From NCBI GenBank assembly GCA_013041835.1, contig JABDRH010000210.1:1-10631 (forward strand): 10,631 bases of DNA, in the 5' to 3' direction. The notes beneath the pieces are model-generated. The model worked only from the letters and a program-made list of their open reading frames with translations, searched no databases and was not told where the DNA came from. The position numbers were made by a program, and so were the translations under genes. This document shows, piece by piece, positions 1 to 7,558 of the stretch. Within the stretch, counting starts at the first letter, position 1. Every line of letters begins with the position of its first letter. This DNA is from Desulfatitalea sp. Its GTDB lineage: Bacteria > Desulfobacterota > Desulfobacteria > Desulfobacterales > Desulfosarcinaceae.

Positions 1-2
1 GC

Positions 3-395
3 ATAGGAAATACCATTAAAAAGCTAAATGACCGGTTTGTGATCAAGAGCAGCTCGGGCGGCCATGATTTTGGCTGCGTCTATGTCTGTTTTTTTCCGGT
101 TTACATTGAGAGCACCAGCGCCCAGCGCCATTACCGGATTACCTCCACGGTGGAAAACCCGGTCAACGGCAACACCCTGTGGACGGCCAACAATGAAAAT
201 CTGTCCGTGGGGCACAACACCTGCGAATACGATGTGGTCAGTTATCTTTTGGGACATAACCGCAACAGCCTGGCCCGCAAACGGGGGGCGCCGGCCAACC
301 CGTCCATTGTGAAAAATGATCTGGAATTCATTCGGACCTGGTTTCGGGACCAGATGGGGGATGACGATGGTGACGTTACTCTGGAAGCGGTTTAG
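3..395 (+). CDS. C-terminal part of an unrecognised protein (partial)
   Basis: The frame is open from the first bases of the window to a TAG at 393-395, so only about 130 C-terminal residues are visible and the start lies upstream. An internal GTG at 39 exists, but codons before it are also open and protein-like, so it is not the start. The visible part is soluble, with no membrane segment, and mixes beta-like stretches (near HYRITSTVENP) with a helical end containing NDLEFIRTWFRDQMG and a final acidic tail. I do not recognise the family. It is followed in the same direction by a lipoprotein gene. In effector clusters that is the layout of a toxin followed by its periplasmic immunity protein, but that is inference. 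The stop codon sits at the edge of a long palindrome. Confidence 0.6.
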   Translation: MGNTIKKLNDRFVIKSSSGGHDFGCVYVCFFPVYIESTSAQRHYRITSTVENPVNGNTLWTANNENLSVGHNTCEYDVVSYLLGHNRNSLARKRGAPANPSIVKNDLEFIRTWFRDQMGDDDGDVTLEAV

Positions 396-554
396 GGCGC
401 AGGAAAGCAATAATTTCCCACAGGTTGCGCTGGATTTGGGTTCGCCTGCAAGGCACATCCGCCGGTGCATATCAGGATATGTGCCAGTGGATGCAGCGCC
501 GCAGACGGGCGCAATGACAAGCAAGATTGGGAAACGATTTCTTTCCTGCGCCCT
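394..554. repeat. Long imperfect palindrome, about 160 bases
   Basis: The outer arms 394-420 and 528-554 are reverse complements at 24 of 27 positions; each contains AGGGCGCAGGAAAG or its complement at the outside and TTTCCCA or its complement at the inside. A separate inner hairpin pairs 456-473 with 476-493: 14 Watson-Crick pairs, three G-U pairs and one mismatch around a two-base centre. The material between pairs only poorly. The structure begins in the stop codon of the partial gene and runs over the likely start and first codons of the lipoprotein gene. It could be a miniature inverted-repeat element, a folded RNA or a transcription-attenuating hairpin; the sequence alone does not decide. 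Confidence 0.75.
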
Positions 555-1848
555 TGGCCGGCGCGCGTCATGGCAGCGCAAGCGCTGGAAGATTCTCCGA
601 ATACAACTGTTTTGCCCATTGCTGTGTGTGGTTATGGCCCTGTTTGCCTGCACTCATCCGGCAGACGGTAAAACCGCCACGGGTTCAAAGGAGCCGAACA
701 ACATGTTTGATACAGCCGCCGTCGATTACCCCACTCGCTTTGCCAACTACCAACGCAATGCGCACTGCCCGGCCAGTCCGGGCTCACAAGTCAAATGCGC
801 GTGGGCGCGCAAGCTCAGTGACGACTTTGATGTCCATCTGAATCCAACGGCAGTCCTGGTCAACGGCGACTATATCGGCGTTCAATCGTCCCAGCACCTG
901 CTGGTTTACCAGTCCCCCGGCCTTTTTTTGTTCATGGCGCCCCTTTCGGAAAATTCTGCGGTGATATTCGGCGCGTCGGCGTTCTCCTGTTTCAATACCG
1001 CCCAACTGCTGCAATACCGGGATTATGCCGGCAACCCACTGCTCAAGGATGTCACGGTGCCTGGTTATGAGCAGTGGGCCGTGATGCTGCTCTTTAAGCC
1101 GGAAGAAAAGCAATACCTTTCCGTGGCGCAATTTACAGGGGGCCCGATGCATCGGGAAGGCCCCCGGCCTGAGAAGCGATATGCCGTGTATCGTCAACCC
1201 ACCCAGGATTTTTTTCCTGTCTGGAGCCATGATCAGGCGGGTGACATTACCCACGCGCTGTTGAACAGCGACGGGCAAAAGCTGGTGCTGCTGCACGCCG
1301 CGCAAAACGAATCCGGGACAGGACGGGTCGAAGTCATAAAGACCAACGGCGGCGAGGTGGCCTCAACGTTCGATATTGACTTGGCCCACGTGGATTCGGC
1401 GGCGCTTGATGCCGTAGGGCATCTTCTGATTGTCGGGCGCGGGAAGAAAGGCCAAGGTGATCGCAGTTTTATCCGCGCGATGGATCTGACCGGCAAAGCG
1501 TTGTGGCATCACGAACTCCAACGGCCCCTGGGGCACCAACCGCCGGCATGTAATACCGACGGCCGGGTATTTGTCCTGACGGAAAACGGCGTCGTATGCC
1601 TGAAAGAGGGCCGGCGCCAATGGGTCTACCCCGGGAAGACGGACCGATACGCCTGGGTGACGACCTTAAACGACAACCGGCTCCTCTTGATTCATGGCGG
1701 CCACCTGATCCTTATCGACGAAAACGGTGAAGCGGCCTTTAAAACGCGGATCGGCGTTCAAGACGAGCAGTTCGGCGCTCCCGCCGCCGTTGACCGTAAC
1801 GGCAGGATCTACATCGCGAGCAGTCAGAAACTGTATTGCTTCGAGTAA
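514..1848 (+). CDS. Beta-propeller (PQQ-like repeat) lipoprotein
   Basis: A 444-residue protein if it starts at ATG 514. The frame is open upstream to 316 and beyond, but residues from 514 give a coherent lipoprotein signal: a basic N-region (KRFL, GRRASWQRKRWK), a hydrophobic core QLFCPLLCVVMA and the lipobox LFAC with the acylated cysteine at about residue 46. The mature part is built of short beta-blade repeats. The clearest are GRVFVLTENGVVCL (near residue 350) and the final GRIYIASSQKLYCFE (near 431), both typical of PQQ-like or WD-like propeller blades. It should therefore sit in the periplasm on a lipid anchor and bind a protein or ligand; no catalytic motif is seen. The N-region is long because the 394-554 palindrome covers its first codons. 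A later non-ATG start (for example around 583-619) is possible. Position between two putative effector genes suggests a protective or accessory role, by inference. Confidence 0.75.
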   Translation: MTSKIGKRFLSCALGRRASWQRKRWKILRIQLFCPLLCVVMALFACTHPADGKTATGSKEPNNMFDTAAVDYPTRFANYQRNAHCPASPGSQVKCAWARKLSDDFDVHLNPTAVLVNGDYIGVQSSQHLLVYQSPGLFLFMAPLSENSAVIFGASAFSCFNTAQLLQYRDYAGNPLLKDVTVPGYEQWAVMLLFKPEEKQYLSVAQFTGGPMHREGPRPEKRYAVYRQPTQDFFPVWSHDQAGDITHALLNSDGQKLVLLHAAQNESGTGRVEVIKTNGGEVASTFDIDLAHVDSAALDAVGHLLIVGRGKKGQGDRSFIRAMDLTGKALWHHELQRPLGHQPPACNTDGRVFVLTENGVVCLKEGRRQWVYPGKTDRYAWVTTLNDNRLLLIHGGHLILIDENGEAAFKTRIGVQDEQFGAPAAVDRNGRIYIASSQKLYCFE

Positions 1849-1918
1849 GGATACAGCAAACATACAGGCGCCAGACTTTCGTTTGCGCACGGATAAAAGA
1901 CAGGCGAGGAGCGACACC

Positions 1919-2392
1919 ATGGGGCTTTTTTCAAAAGGCCGGAAAAATGGCAGTGGATGCCGCCTGGTCAGCAACCGGTTCATGCTGACCTTTCCGCAGG
2001 GATGGGTGGACCGCAGCATCTATCGCTTTGACGGCCCGGAAGCGGACGGCATTCAGCATCACATTACCGTCAACATAGAGCAGGACGTGGCGGTGTCGGA
2101 TCTGGAAAAATATGCCCAGCGCCAAATCAAAGCCTTGGAAACCGAGCTGTTCGGCTACCTTGAACTCAAACGCGGCCGGCTGACCCTGGACAACCAAATG
2201 TCCGCCTATGAACTCGTGTACAAATGGCAGCCGGTGAAAGGGCGCGAGGCCTACCAGCGCATGGTGTGGGTGCTTCAAGACGATACCGGCTACGCATTGA
2301 CCGCGACATTCTCCAAAAAGACATGGAAAATGATGGCGGATGAGATCGATCATGTCATCAAAAGTTTTACCGCGTTGGTGCCGACCTGCTGA
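1919..2392 (+). CDS. DcrB/DUF1795 family protein, likely Eag-type effector chaperone
   Basis: A 157-residue protein starting at ATG 1919, preceded by a GAGGAG-type ribosome site. The frame continues upstream to 1727 inside the lipoprotein gene, but that part is an out-of-frame shadow. The pattern near the N-terminus, RFMLTFPQGWVDRSIYRF, and the end, EIDHVIKSFTAL, fit the DcrB/PsbP-like fold. Unlike E. coli DcrB, which is an exported lipoprotein, this protein has no signal peptide and should be cytoplasmic. That matches the DUF1795 (EagR) chaperones that hold type VI secretion effectors before loading. It lies 70 bases after the lipoprotein gene and ahead of the 290-residue protein and the phosphoesterase, consistent with a chaperone serving that set. 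Known Eag proteins bind hydrophobic segments of effectors and none is obvious in the large neighbour, which weakens the specific assignment. Confidence 0.75.
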   Translation: MGLFSKGRKNGSGCRLVSNRFMLTFPQGWVDRSIYRFDGPEADGIQHHITVNIEQDVAVSDLEKYAQRQIKALETELFGYLELKRGRLTLDNQMSAYELVYKWQPVKGREAYQRMVWVLQDDTGYALTATFSKKTWKMMADEIDHVIKSFTALVPTC

Positions 2393-2400
2393 CGAAGGCG

Positions 2401-2514
2401 CCCCAATGTGGCAAAAGCCGGAGGGCTCCATATCCGGCCTTGCCAAGGGTTCGCGGCAGCAAACCACGACTTCACCCTTGGCGCTTACGTCCTCCGGCTT
2501 TTGAACCATTGGGG
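2401..2514. repeat. Second long imperfect palindrome, 114 bases
   Basis: Arms 2401-2424 and 2491-2514 are reverse complements at 21 of 24 positions (outer CCCCAATG, inner AAAAGCCGGAGG). Inside them GCCAAGGGT (2442-2450) pairs perfectly with ACCCTTGGC (2474-2482) around a 23-base loop. The element fills almost all of the gap between the DcrB-like gene and the 290-residue protein gene; its right arm ends four bases before the AGGGAG ribosome site of the latter. It does not share sequence with the palindrome at 394-554. There is no T-tract after it, so it is not a standard intrinsic terminator. Confidence 0.75.
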
Positions 2515-2528
2515 TTTAGGGAGAACGC

Positions 2529-3401
2529 ATGACGGAATATCAAAAGACCACCGATGAAGACCACCAGGTCAAATTGGGTTCCAAACTGGTGCATGCCCTC
2601 TGGATCAGCCGCGCCGTGTGTGTCCATGAAAAGGCGCCTTTTGAGGTGTACACGCACTTTGTCGGCAATGGCGCCGACATCCAGGTGGAGGTCATCGACA
2701 AGAAGGGCAAGACGATCAAGAAAGTAAAAGGCAACGTTTACGGCAATTACTTTTCAGATGCTATTGTCATTCCGGACAAGGCTGAAGCGGCATTGATGTT
2801 TGTCGCCAAACTGCCCAAACACAAATTGGAGCGAAAATCCGATATCTGCCTGATCCTGCCGCCGGTGAAAATCCTCAACCAAAAGTGGGGGCAAAAACAG
2901 GCGCGACGCGGGGACACGGTCAGGCTGACCGCAGATGTGGAGAACATACCGGATGGATCAGAGGTGATGATCTTTATTTATGAGTATGATCGCGACGGCG
3001 CCCACGACCACATTACCCGCTTTCCCTGCCGCATTGAGAACCGGCAAATAAACCTTGAATGGAACTATGCGTACCATGAAGATACGGATGAAATTCCAAC
3101 CGATGAAGAGATGAAAAAACATAGCAGGCGCTACAACCCGCCTGAATATTTCTGGGTGGCGGAATACGGGCGCAAGCGCTTCGGCGACCAGCAGGAGAGT
3201 GGTTTGCTGGAATTTAAGGATTGGATTCGCATCGAACTGAAAGATGAACTGGGCGCCGGCGTCGGAAACGAACAGTACATTTTACATTTGCCCGACGGTT
3301 CAAGTAAAAAGGGTTCGCTGAACGACGAGGGCGTTGCCGAGGAAAAAGACGTGCCGCCCGGCAAAGTGGATATTGAGTATAAGGGTGCAGGAAAAAGATA
3401 A
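2529..3401 (+). CDS. Beta-rich secretion-cluster protein, putative adaptor
   Basis: A 290-residue protein without signal peptide or membrane segment, starting at ATG 2529 five bases after AGGGAG. Three parts can be seen. Residues 1-115 are a beta-sandwich-like region. Residues about 120-180 begin at KWGQKQARRGDTVRLTADVE and continue with DGSEVMIFIYEYD, an Ig-like segment of the type seen on proteins carried by contractile secretion systems. The end contains YILHLPDGSSKKGSLNDEGV followed by PPGKVDIEYKG; this LPDG...G.L...G...PG module is a small beta domain known from C-terminal extensions of VgrG and related spike-associated proteins. I infer a carrier or adaptor that links the following phosphoesterase to a spike. 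It is not an enzyme as far as I can see. It is 26 bases upstream of the LysM-phosphoesterase gene and likely co-transcribed. Confidence 0.6.
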   Translation: MTEYQKTTDEDHQVKLGSKLVHALWISRAVCVHEKAPFEVYTHFVGNGADIQVEVIDKKGKTIKKVKGNVYGNYFSDAIVIPDKAEAALMFVAKLPKHKLERKSDICLILPPVKILNQKWGQKQARRGDTVRLTADVENIPDGSEVMIFIYEYDRDGAHDHITRFPCRIENRQINLEWNYAYHEDTDEIPTDEEMKKHSRRYNPPEYFWVAEYGRKRFGDQQESGLLEFKDWIRIELKDELGAGVGNEQYILHLPDGSSKKGSLNDEGVAEEKDVPPGKVDIEYKGAGKR

Positions 3402-3427
3402 TTGCACAAGCTGCCGACAGGACATCA

Positions 3428-6418
3428 ATGAATATTAAGAAAATTCAACGCACCTTTGCAGACGGCTGTTTCAAACCGCTGACGGTCCAACCCGGCCCCA
3501 AGCATCTCAAGGACCCGAGTAAACAAACCTACATCGTCAAGGCCGGCGAGACGCTTGAGCAGATCGCCGATCAAATGAAGCAGGCGGCCGGCCAATTCAA
3601 GTGGATCGGCGAAAGCGTCAAGCAGCCGGATACCGCCCGTTATGAACACGCCTGGCAATGCATCGCCGATTACAACTACGGCACCATCGATCCGCCGGCG
3701 CTAAACTGGTCGCTGTGCGTCGCCCACGGTTTCGAAGAACAAAAAAACCTGACCGCCGATAAGAAAAACTACACCTACAAAGGGGGTGAAAAACTATACT
3801 ACCCGGTCAGGGTGCAAAAAGGAAAAACCGGCCGCATGCATGTCAAGGTCGTTCAAGATGACACTCCGGGCGTGATTGTGCACCCCTCATTTGGGTGCCC
3901 GGCACTTGTCGGTGAAGACAGCATGCTGAGCCTTCTGGTGATGGCGGATCCAAAGAAGGGGAAGATCATCCCTGAAAAAGTCAATTTACATCTGAAAATA
4001 TTGCCATGGGATACCGACATCGGCACCATTAAAAACGGGCTGGTCCAGAGGAAATCCTATGACGGCTTTGCGCCTTCACTCTTTGCATCCGCCGGCGAGG
4101 CCAAGAAGAATATTTTGGTCGAAAAGATCGATTTGAAAGAATATATTGAAGATAAAAACGGTCGATTCAGCTTCATCCCCGAAAAGAAGGTGATCGAGAC
4201 CTATAAAGATTATGGCTACAAGGATCTGTATCGAATCGATATCCATCTGAAATATTTGCCGTTCAAGGAGCGCTTTTTACAGGAAGGCTTTTACAACCTG
4301 TTCTGGATCAACCATGGGCTCGAGCGTGAAGATGAGATGATCCAACGCAAGCTCGGCCACTACCTGGGAAAGAAGATTTATCGATCCGACAACGGCAAAT
4401 GGTATGGATTCGCCGTGGAAAAACGCGGCCTTTTTTTTGACAAACTGCAACCCAAGTACCCGATCTGTTCGTACCATCCGGTTTTGTATAAAAAGAAAAA
4501 GTTTTACAATATCGCCCATATGGGAGATCTGCACCTGGTGGCCCGGCTCACGCTGATGAAAAAAAACACCGCCAAGGTGGTCGAGGCCGATGGCGTGGCC
4601 ACGGTCGGCGACATGCTCAACGATCATTTTGACAATGTCGTCAGCCTGTTCATCCAGGCCGGCAAGGATGACGATATCGACATGGTGTTGATCTCCGGAG
4701 ACCTCATCGACGCGTTGAAAAGTTTTTACCCCACCCAGTTCGTCGACCAGAAAAACAAGTACATGGCCGATGGGGAGTATGGATATGCATCCGAGATGAC
4801 GCTGGAGAATTATTACCAGAGCCCATCCGGCATCTGGGATGCCGTCGGCGTAAAGGACAAAGACGAAACCAACAAGAAGTATCAGGACGGCGTCGATCTG
4901 ATCACCATATACAGCATCATTCTCAATTTCTATCTGGTTCAAAAAAAGCCTGTTTTCATCGTCTCCGGCAACCATGACGCCTATCACTGGCCGTATGGGG
5001 TATCGCCGCGTCTTTTCAACTGGAGTAAGCACCTGTGCAGAAAGGCCAACGAAGGCATCCCCGCCGACATGAACCTGACCATTTACGAGAGCATCCTGGC
5101 CTACGGCGACAAGTATGACAAAATTATTCAACGGCTGGACGAACCTTCCCTGAAAAAAGAGAAATTCGACCTGTTTTACACGATGTTCACGCCCATGAGA
5201 GACTTTGCCCTCATGGCCGGCGATTTTGCACTGATAGGACTCAGTTGGGGAGACGATGAGGACAAGCTGGGCATCAACGACCGTCACGAACAAGGCGCCG
5301 GCCATCTGCCCAGGGCCGATGATGCCATATCGGATTTGCAGCTCAAGCGCATTGTCGATTTTGCCATCAACAAAAACCGCGGCAAAAATATCCTGTTCTC
5401 CCATTTTACCTTCGTCAGCTATAAGGAAAAACATTCACTGAAGGCATTTAAGGAAGGAGACGTTGAATTCGACTGGCATTGGGAGGCCAATCAGTTCGAC
5501 ATGGGCACCTTTGAAACCAACCGCAAGAAAATATACGAAAAATACCTGGCAAAGGAAAAAAAGCTGCATTATGTGCTCAGCGGCCATTCCCACCGCCGGG
5601 GCTTGTACGAAATCACCGACGTCGATTACAAAGGCGACAACTCCGTAAAGACCCGTTTTTACGGCTTTACCCATTTTGCCAAAACAAAAGGCCCCCGGAT
5701 CATCGTATCCGATTCGGCCGGCCCCATTCCGCGCTGGAACTATGATGGCGAGTTCGCCGGCTGGGGCAGCACGCTGCCGTCTTATACCAAAATGGTATTC
5801 GACGACAGCGGTGAGTTGAAAGATCTGAAAGCCGTGGTGTCCGGCAATACAAAAGGCAAACCACGCTTTGCCGTGGCGCTGGACTATCTTTATCTCATCG
5901 AAAAGATCGATTTCATCGACAGCATCACAACCGACGCCATGACCAAGTGGGCCTATGTGAAAATGACGCAGCTCACCTTCCAGCTCAAGTGGGCGGCATT
6001 GCCGGGCAAGAAAGCGAAACTGTTGGACCTAAAGCGCCTGAAGCCGGCTCGCGTTGAATTGCATGCCTACTATGACGGCCGCTTCCACAAATTTCCATGC
6101 CATTTGGCCACTCGTGGATCAAACGGCACCGCGAGTTGCACCATTGGGTTCAACAACCGGCGGCAAACGGAAAAGTTCAAGCTTCAGGTGGTCAATTCGA
6201 GCCAGCGCAATACCTTTCTCTCCCTTTCATTTAAATCGTTGGACGGCCCGGACTATCTACCGTATAATTACGGTTCGCCGTACATTTTTGAAGTTCAAAT
6301 CAAGGACAAAGACAAAGGGGACCAGCTTGTCATTGTCATCGATCGAAACCGAAATCATAATGAAATACCGAACTTAAAATGGCGAAAGAAGTATTATAAG
6401 GACAAGTATGTCGGTTAA
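3428..6418 (+). CDS. LysM plus calcineurin-like metallophosphoesterase, putative secreted effector
   Basis: A 996-residue protein starting at ATG 3428 after a CAGGA ribosome site. A LysM-like module occupies residues 33-127 (QTYIVKAGETLEQIADQM at the start, GEKLYYPV at the end), with an insertion relative to the usual ~45 residues. Residues 130-360 look beta-rich. The metallophosphoesterase core follows, with every signature present: GDLH (D367, H369), SGDLID (D425), SGNHD (N515, H516, D517), SHFTF (H659) and SGHSHRRG (H720, H722). These are the ligands of a two-metal centre that hydrolyses phosphomonoesters or phosphodiesters; the substrate cannot be read from sequence. Residues 850-996 form another beta-rich domain. 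No signal peptide is present, so export would need a secretion machine. The LysM module points to peptidoglycan or to tail-tube-type attachment. It is translationally coupled to the pentapeptide gene downstream. Confidence 0.85.
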   Translation: MNIKKIQRTFADGCFKPLTVQPGPKHLKDPSKQTYIVKAGETLEQIADQMKQAAGQFKWIGESVKQPDTARYEHAWQCIADYNYGTIDPPALNWSLCVAHGFEEQKNLTADKKNYTYKGGEKLYYPVRVQKGKTGRMHVKVVQDDTPGVIVHPSFGCPALVGEDSMLSLLVMADPKKGKIIPEKVNLHLKILPWDTDIGTIKNGLVQRKSYDGFAPSLFASAGEAKKNILVEKIDLKEYIEDKNGRFSFIPEKKVIETYKDYGYKDLYRIDIHLKYLPFKERFLQEGFYNLFWINHGLEREDEMIQRKLGHYLGKKIYRSDNGKWYGFAVEKRGLFFDKLQPKYPICSYHPVLYKKKKFYNIAHMGDLHLVARLTLMKKNTAKVVEADGVATVGDMLNDHFDNVVSLFIQAGKDDDIDMVLISGDLIDALKSFYPTQFVDQKNKYMADGEYGYASEMTLENYYQSPSGIWDAVGVKDKDETNKKYQDGVDLITIYSIILNFYLVQKKPVFIVSGNHDAYHWPYGVSPRLFNWSKHLCRKANEGIPADMNLTIYESILAYGDKYDKIIQRLDEPSLKKEKFDLFYTMFTPMRDFALMAGDFALIGLSWGDDEDKLGINDRHEQGAGHLPRADDAISDLQLKRIVDFAINKNRGKNILFSHFTFVSYKEKHSLKAFKEGDVEFDWHWEANQFDMGTFETNRKKIYEKYLAKEKKLHYVLSGHSHRRGLYEITDVDYKGDNSVKTRFYGFTHFAKTKGPRIIVSDSAGPIPRWNYDGEFAGWGSTLPSYTKMVFDDSGELKDLKAVVSGNTKGKPRFAVALDYLYLIEKIDFIDSITTDAMTKWAYVKMTQLTFQLKWAALPGKKAKLLDLKRLKPARVELHAYYDGRFHKFPCHLATRGSNGTASCTIGFNNRRQTEKFKLQVVNSSQRNTFLSLSFKSLDGPDYLPYNYGSPYIFEVQIKDKDKGDQLVIVIDRNRNHNEIPNLKWRKKYYKDKYVG

Positions 6419-7526
6419 AAAAAGTTTAAAACACGCAGCCAAAATACTTATCTACTGCAGCCTCACCGTTGTTCTCGTCGGGGCGATGGACCCATGCGAA
6501 GGGATGGCCTTTTTCATGAAAACACAAATAAGCACCAAAACATCGGAGAAGTTGGCCGATATCGAGGCGTTCAACGAACAGATACGCACCGAAGGCTGGT
6601 CGCTTAAACGGAAAATCATCAAACAAAAGCAACTGGACCGCCTGGACCTGCGCAACTCCACCTGGCAGGATGTCGACGTGACCCTGACCAGCTTCACCGA
6701 AGGGGCGTTCACCCAGTCGACATTCGAAGGCGTTACCTTTGACCATGTGGACTTGAGCCATGCCCGGTTTGCGGACTGTACGTTCATCAGGTGCACCTTC
6801 AACGACACCAAGCTTGAGGAAGCATCCTTTTCAAAGTGCCGATTCATCGACTGCACCCTAAAGCAGAGTAATCTCGATGGCACGCGGATTGCCGACAGTA
6901 CTTTCCAAAACCTTAGCGCCGATCAGGTCGAATGGCGTTTCGCCAAACTGACGACCGTACAATTTTCCCGGTGCACCTTAAATGAAGTGGCTTTCACCGA
7001 CGGCGAGATCGACCACGCCCAATTCGACGACTGCACGCTGATTCGAAGCGGGTTCAGCAACAGCAAGCTGAATGCAACCACGTTCAATATCAAGGGGGAG
7101 ACTGTCAATTTTGTCGAAACAACGTGCACGGACGTCACGATCAGCGGCCAGGGGGCCATCCACCGACTGAATCTGGCCGACATAAAAGGCGCCCGCATCA
7201 CCGTCCAAAACCTGGCGTGGTCGGAGTTATTCGCCATGAGCTTTGCCCAGGTCGATCATTTCCGGTTGGAAAACGTCAAGCTTCGCTACGCCAGTTGCCT
7301 GGATGCCTCATTTACCAACACCATCTTCAAAGACGTCCATTTCGATTTCATCCAGTTCGACGAAACCCGGTTTAACGAAACCCGGTTTGAAAATGTCACG
7401 TTCAGCAACGAAATCCAATTCGACAAGGCCCGTTTTGAAAACACGGAGTTCATCAACATCCAAAAGGGGGATCACCTGAAAATATCATTCAAGGATACGG
7501 TCTATTCCAAAGCCCCCCCATTTTAA
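6408..7526 (+). CDS. Exported pentapeptide-repeat protein, possible immunity partner
   Basis: A 372-residue protein. ATG 6408 lies 11 bases inside the end of the phosphoesterase gene and follows AAGGA at 6398-6402, so the pair is probably translationally coupled. The N-terminus has a Sec-type signal (KKSLKHAAKILIYC, then LTVVLVGAM; hydrophobic core about residues 12-26). From about residue 78 to 355 the protein is a run of five-residue repeats with F or L at the centre, such as STFEG VTFDH VDLSH ARFAD CTFIR, which fold as a right-handed quadrilateral beta-helix. The stretch 215-290 is less regular. A 15-base tandem duplication near the end encodes DETRF/NETRF. Pentapeptide proteins often act as DNA mimics or binding scaffolds, but the export signal argues for a periplasmic role here, for example shielding the cell from the neighbouring enzyme. 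That role is inference. The gene ends in a C7 tract just before TAA. Confidence 0.85.
   Translation: MSVKKSLKHAAKILIYCSLTVVLVGAMDPCEGMAFFMKTQISTKTSEKLADIEAFNEQIRTEGWSLKRKIIKQKQLDRLDLRNSTWQDVDVTLTSFTEGAFTQSTFEGVTFDHVDLSHARFADCTFIRCTFNDTKLEEASFSKCRFIDCTLKQSNLDGTRIADSTFQNLSADQVEWRFAKLTTVQFSRCTLNEVAFTDGEIDHAQFDDCTLIRSGFSNSKLNATTFNIKGETVNFVETTCTDVTISGQGAIHRLNLADIKGARITVQNLAWSELFAMSFAQVDHFRLENVKLRYASCLDASFTNTIFKDVHFDFIQFDETRFNETRFENVTFSNEIQFDKARFENTEFINIQKGDHLKISFKDTVYSKAPPF
7360..7389 (+). repeat. 15-base tandem duplication in the pentapeptide gene
   Basis: Two adjacent copies, ACGAAACCCGGTTTA (7360-7374) and ACGAAACCCGGTTTG (7375-7389), differ only in the last base. Each copy equals one pentapeptide turn (DETRF, NETRF), so the helix appears to have grown by one unit recently without changing the frame. 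Confidence 0.85.
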
Positions 7527-7558
7527 CCGCCACATATCAGAAGGATGGCCGAGAACGC

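Noticed and set aside
24..653. Minus-strand 209-codon open frame
   Set aside because: It is antisense to two better-supported + strand frames and reads through the palindrome; the product has no recognisable domain.
2401..2528. Palindrome as an integron attC site
   Set aside because: The bases at the right end (GGGGTTTAGG) do not match the GTTRRRY core site and the left end lacks RYYYAAC; the other gene junctions have no such sites.
4277..5434. Minus-strand 385-codon open frame
   Set aside because: It lies wholly opposite the metallophosphoesterase core, whose motifs are all present; it is a shadow from codon bias.
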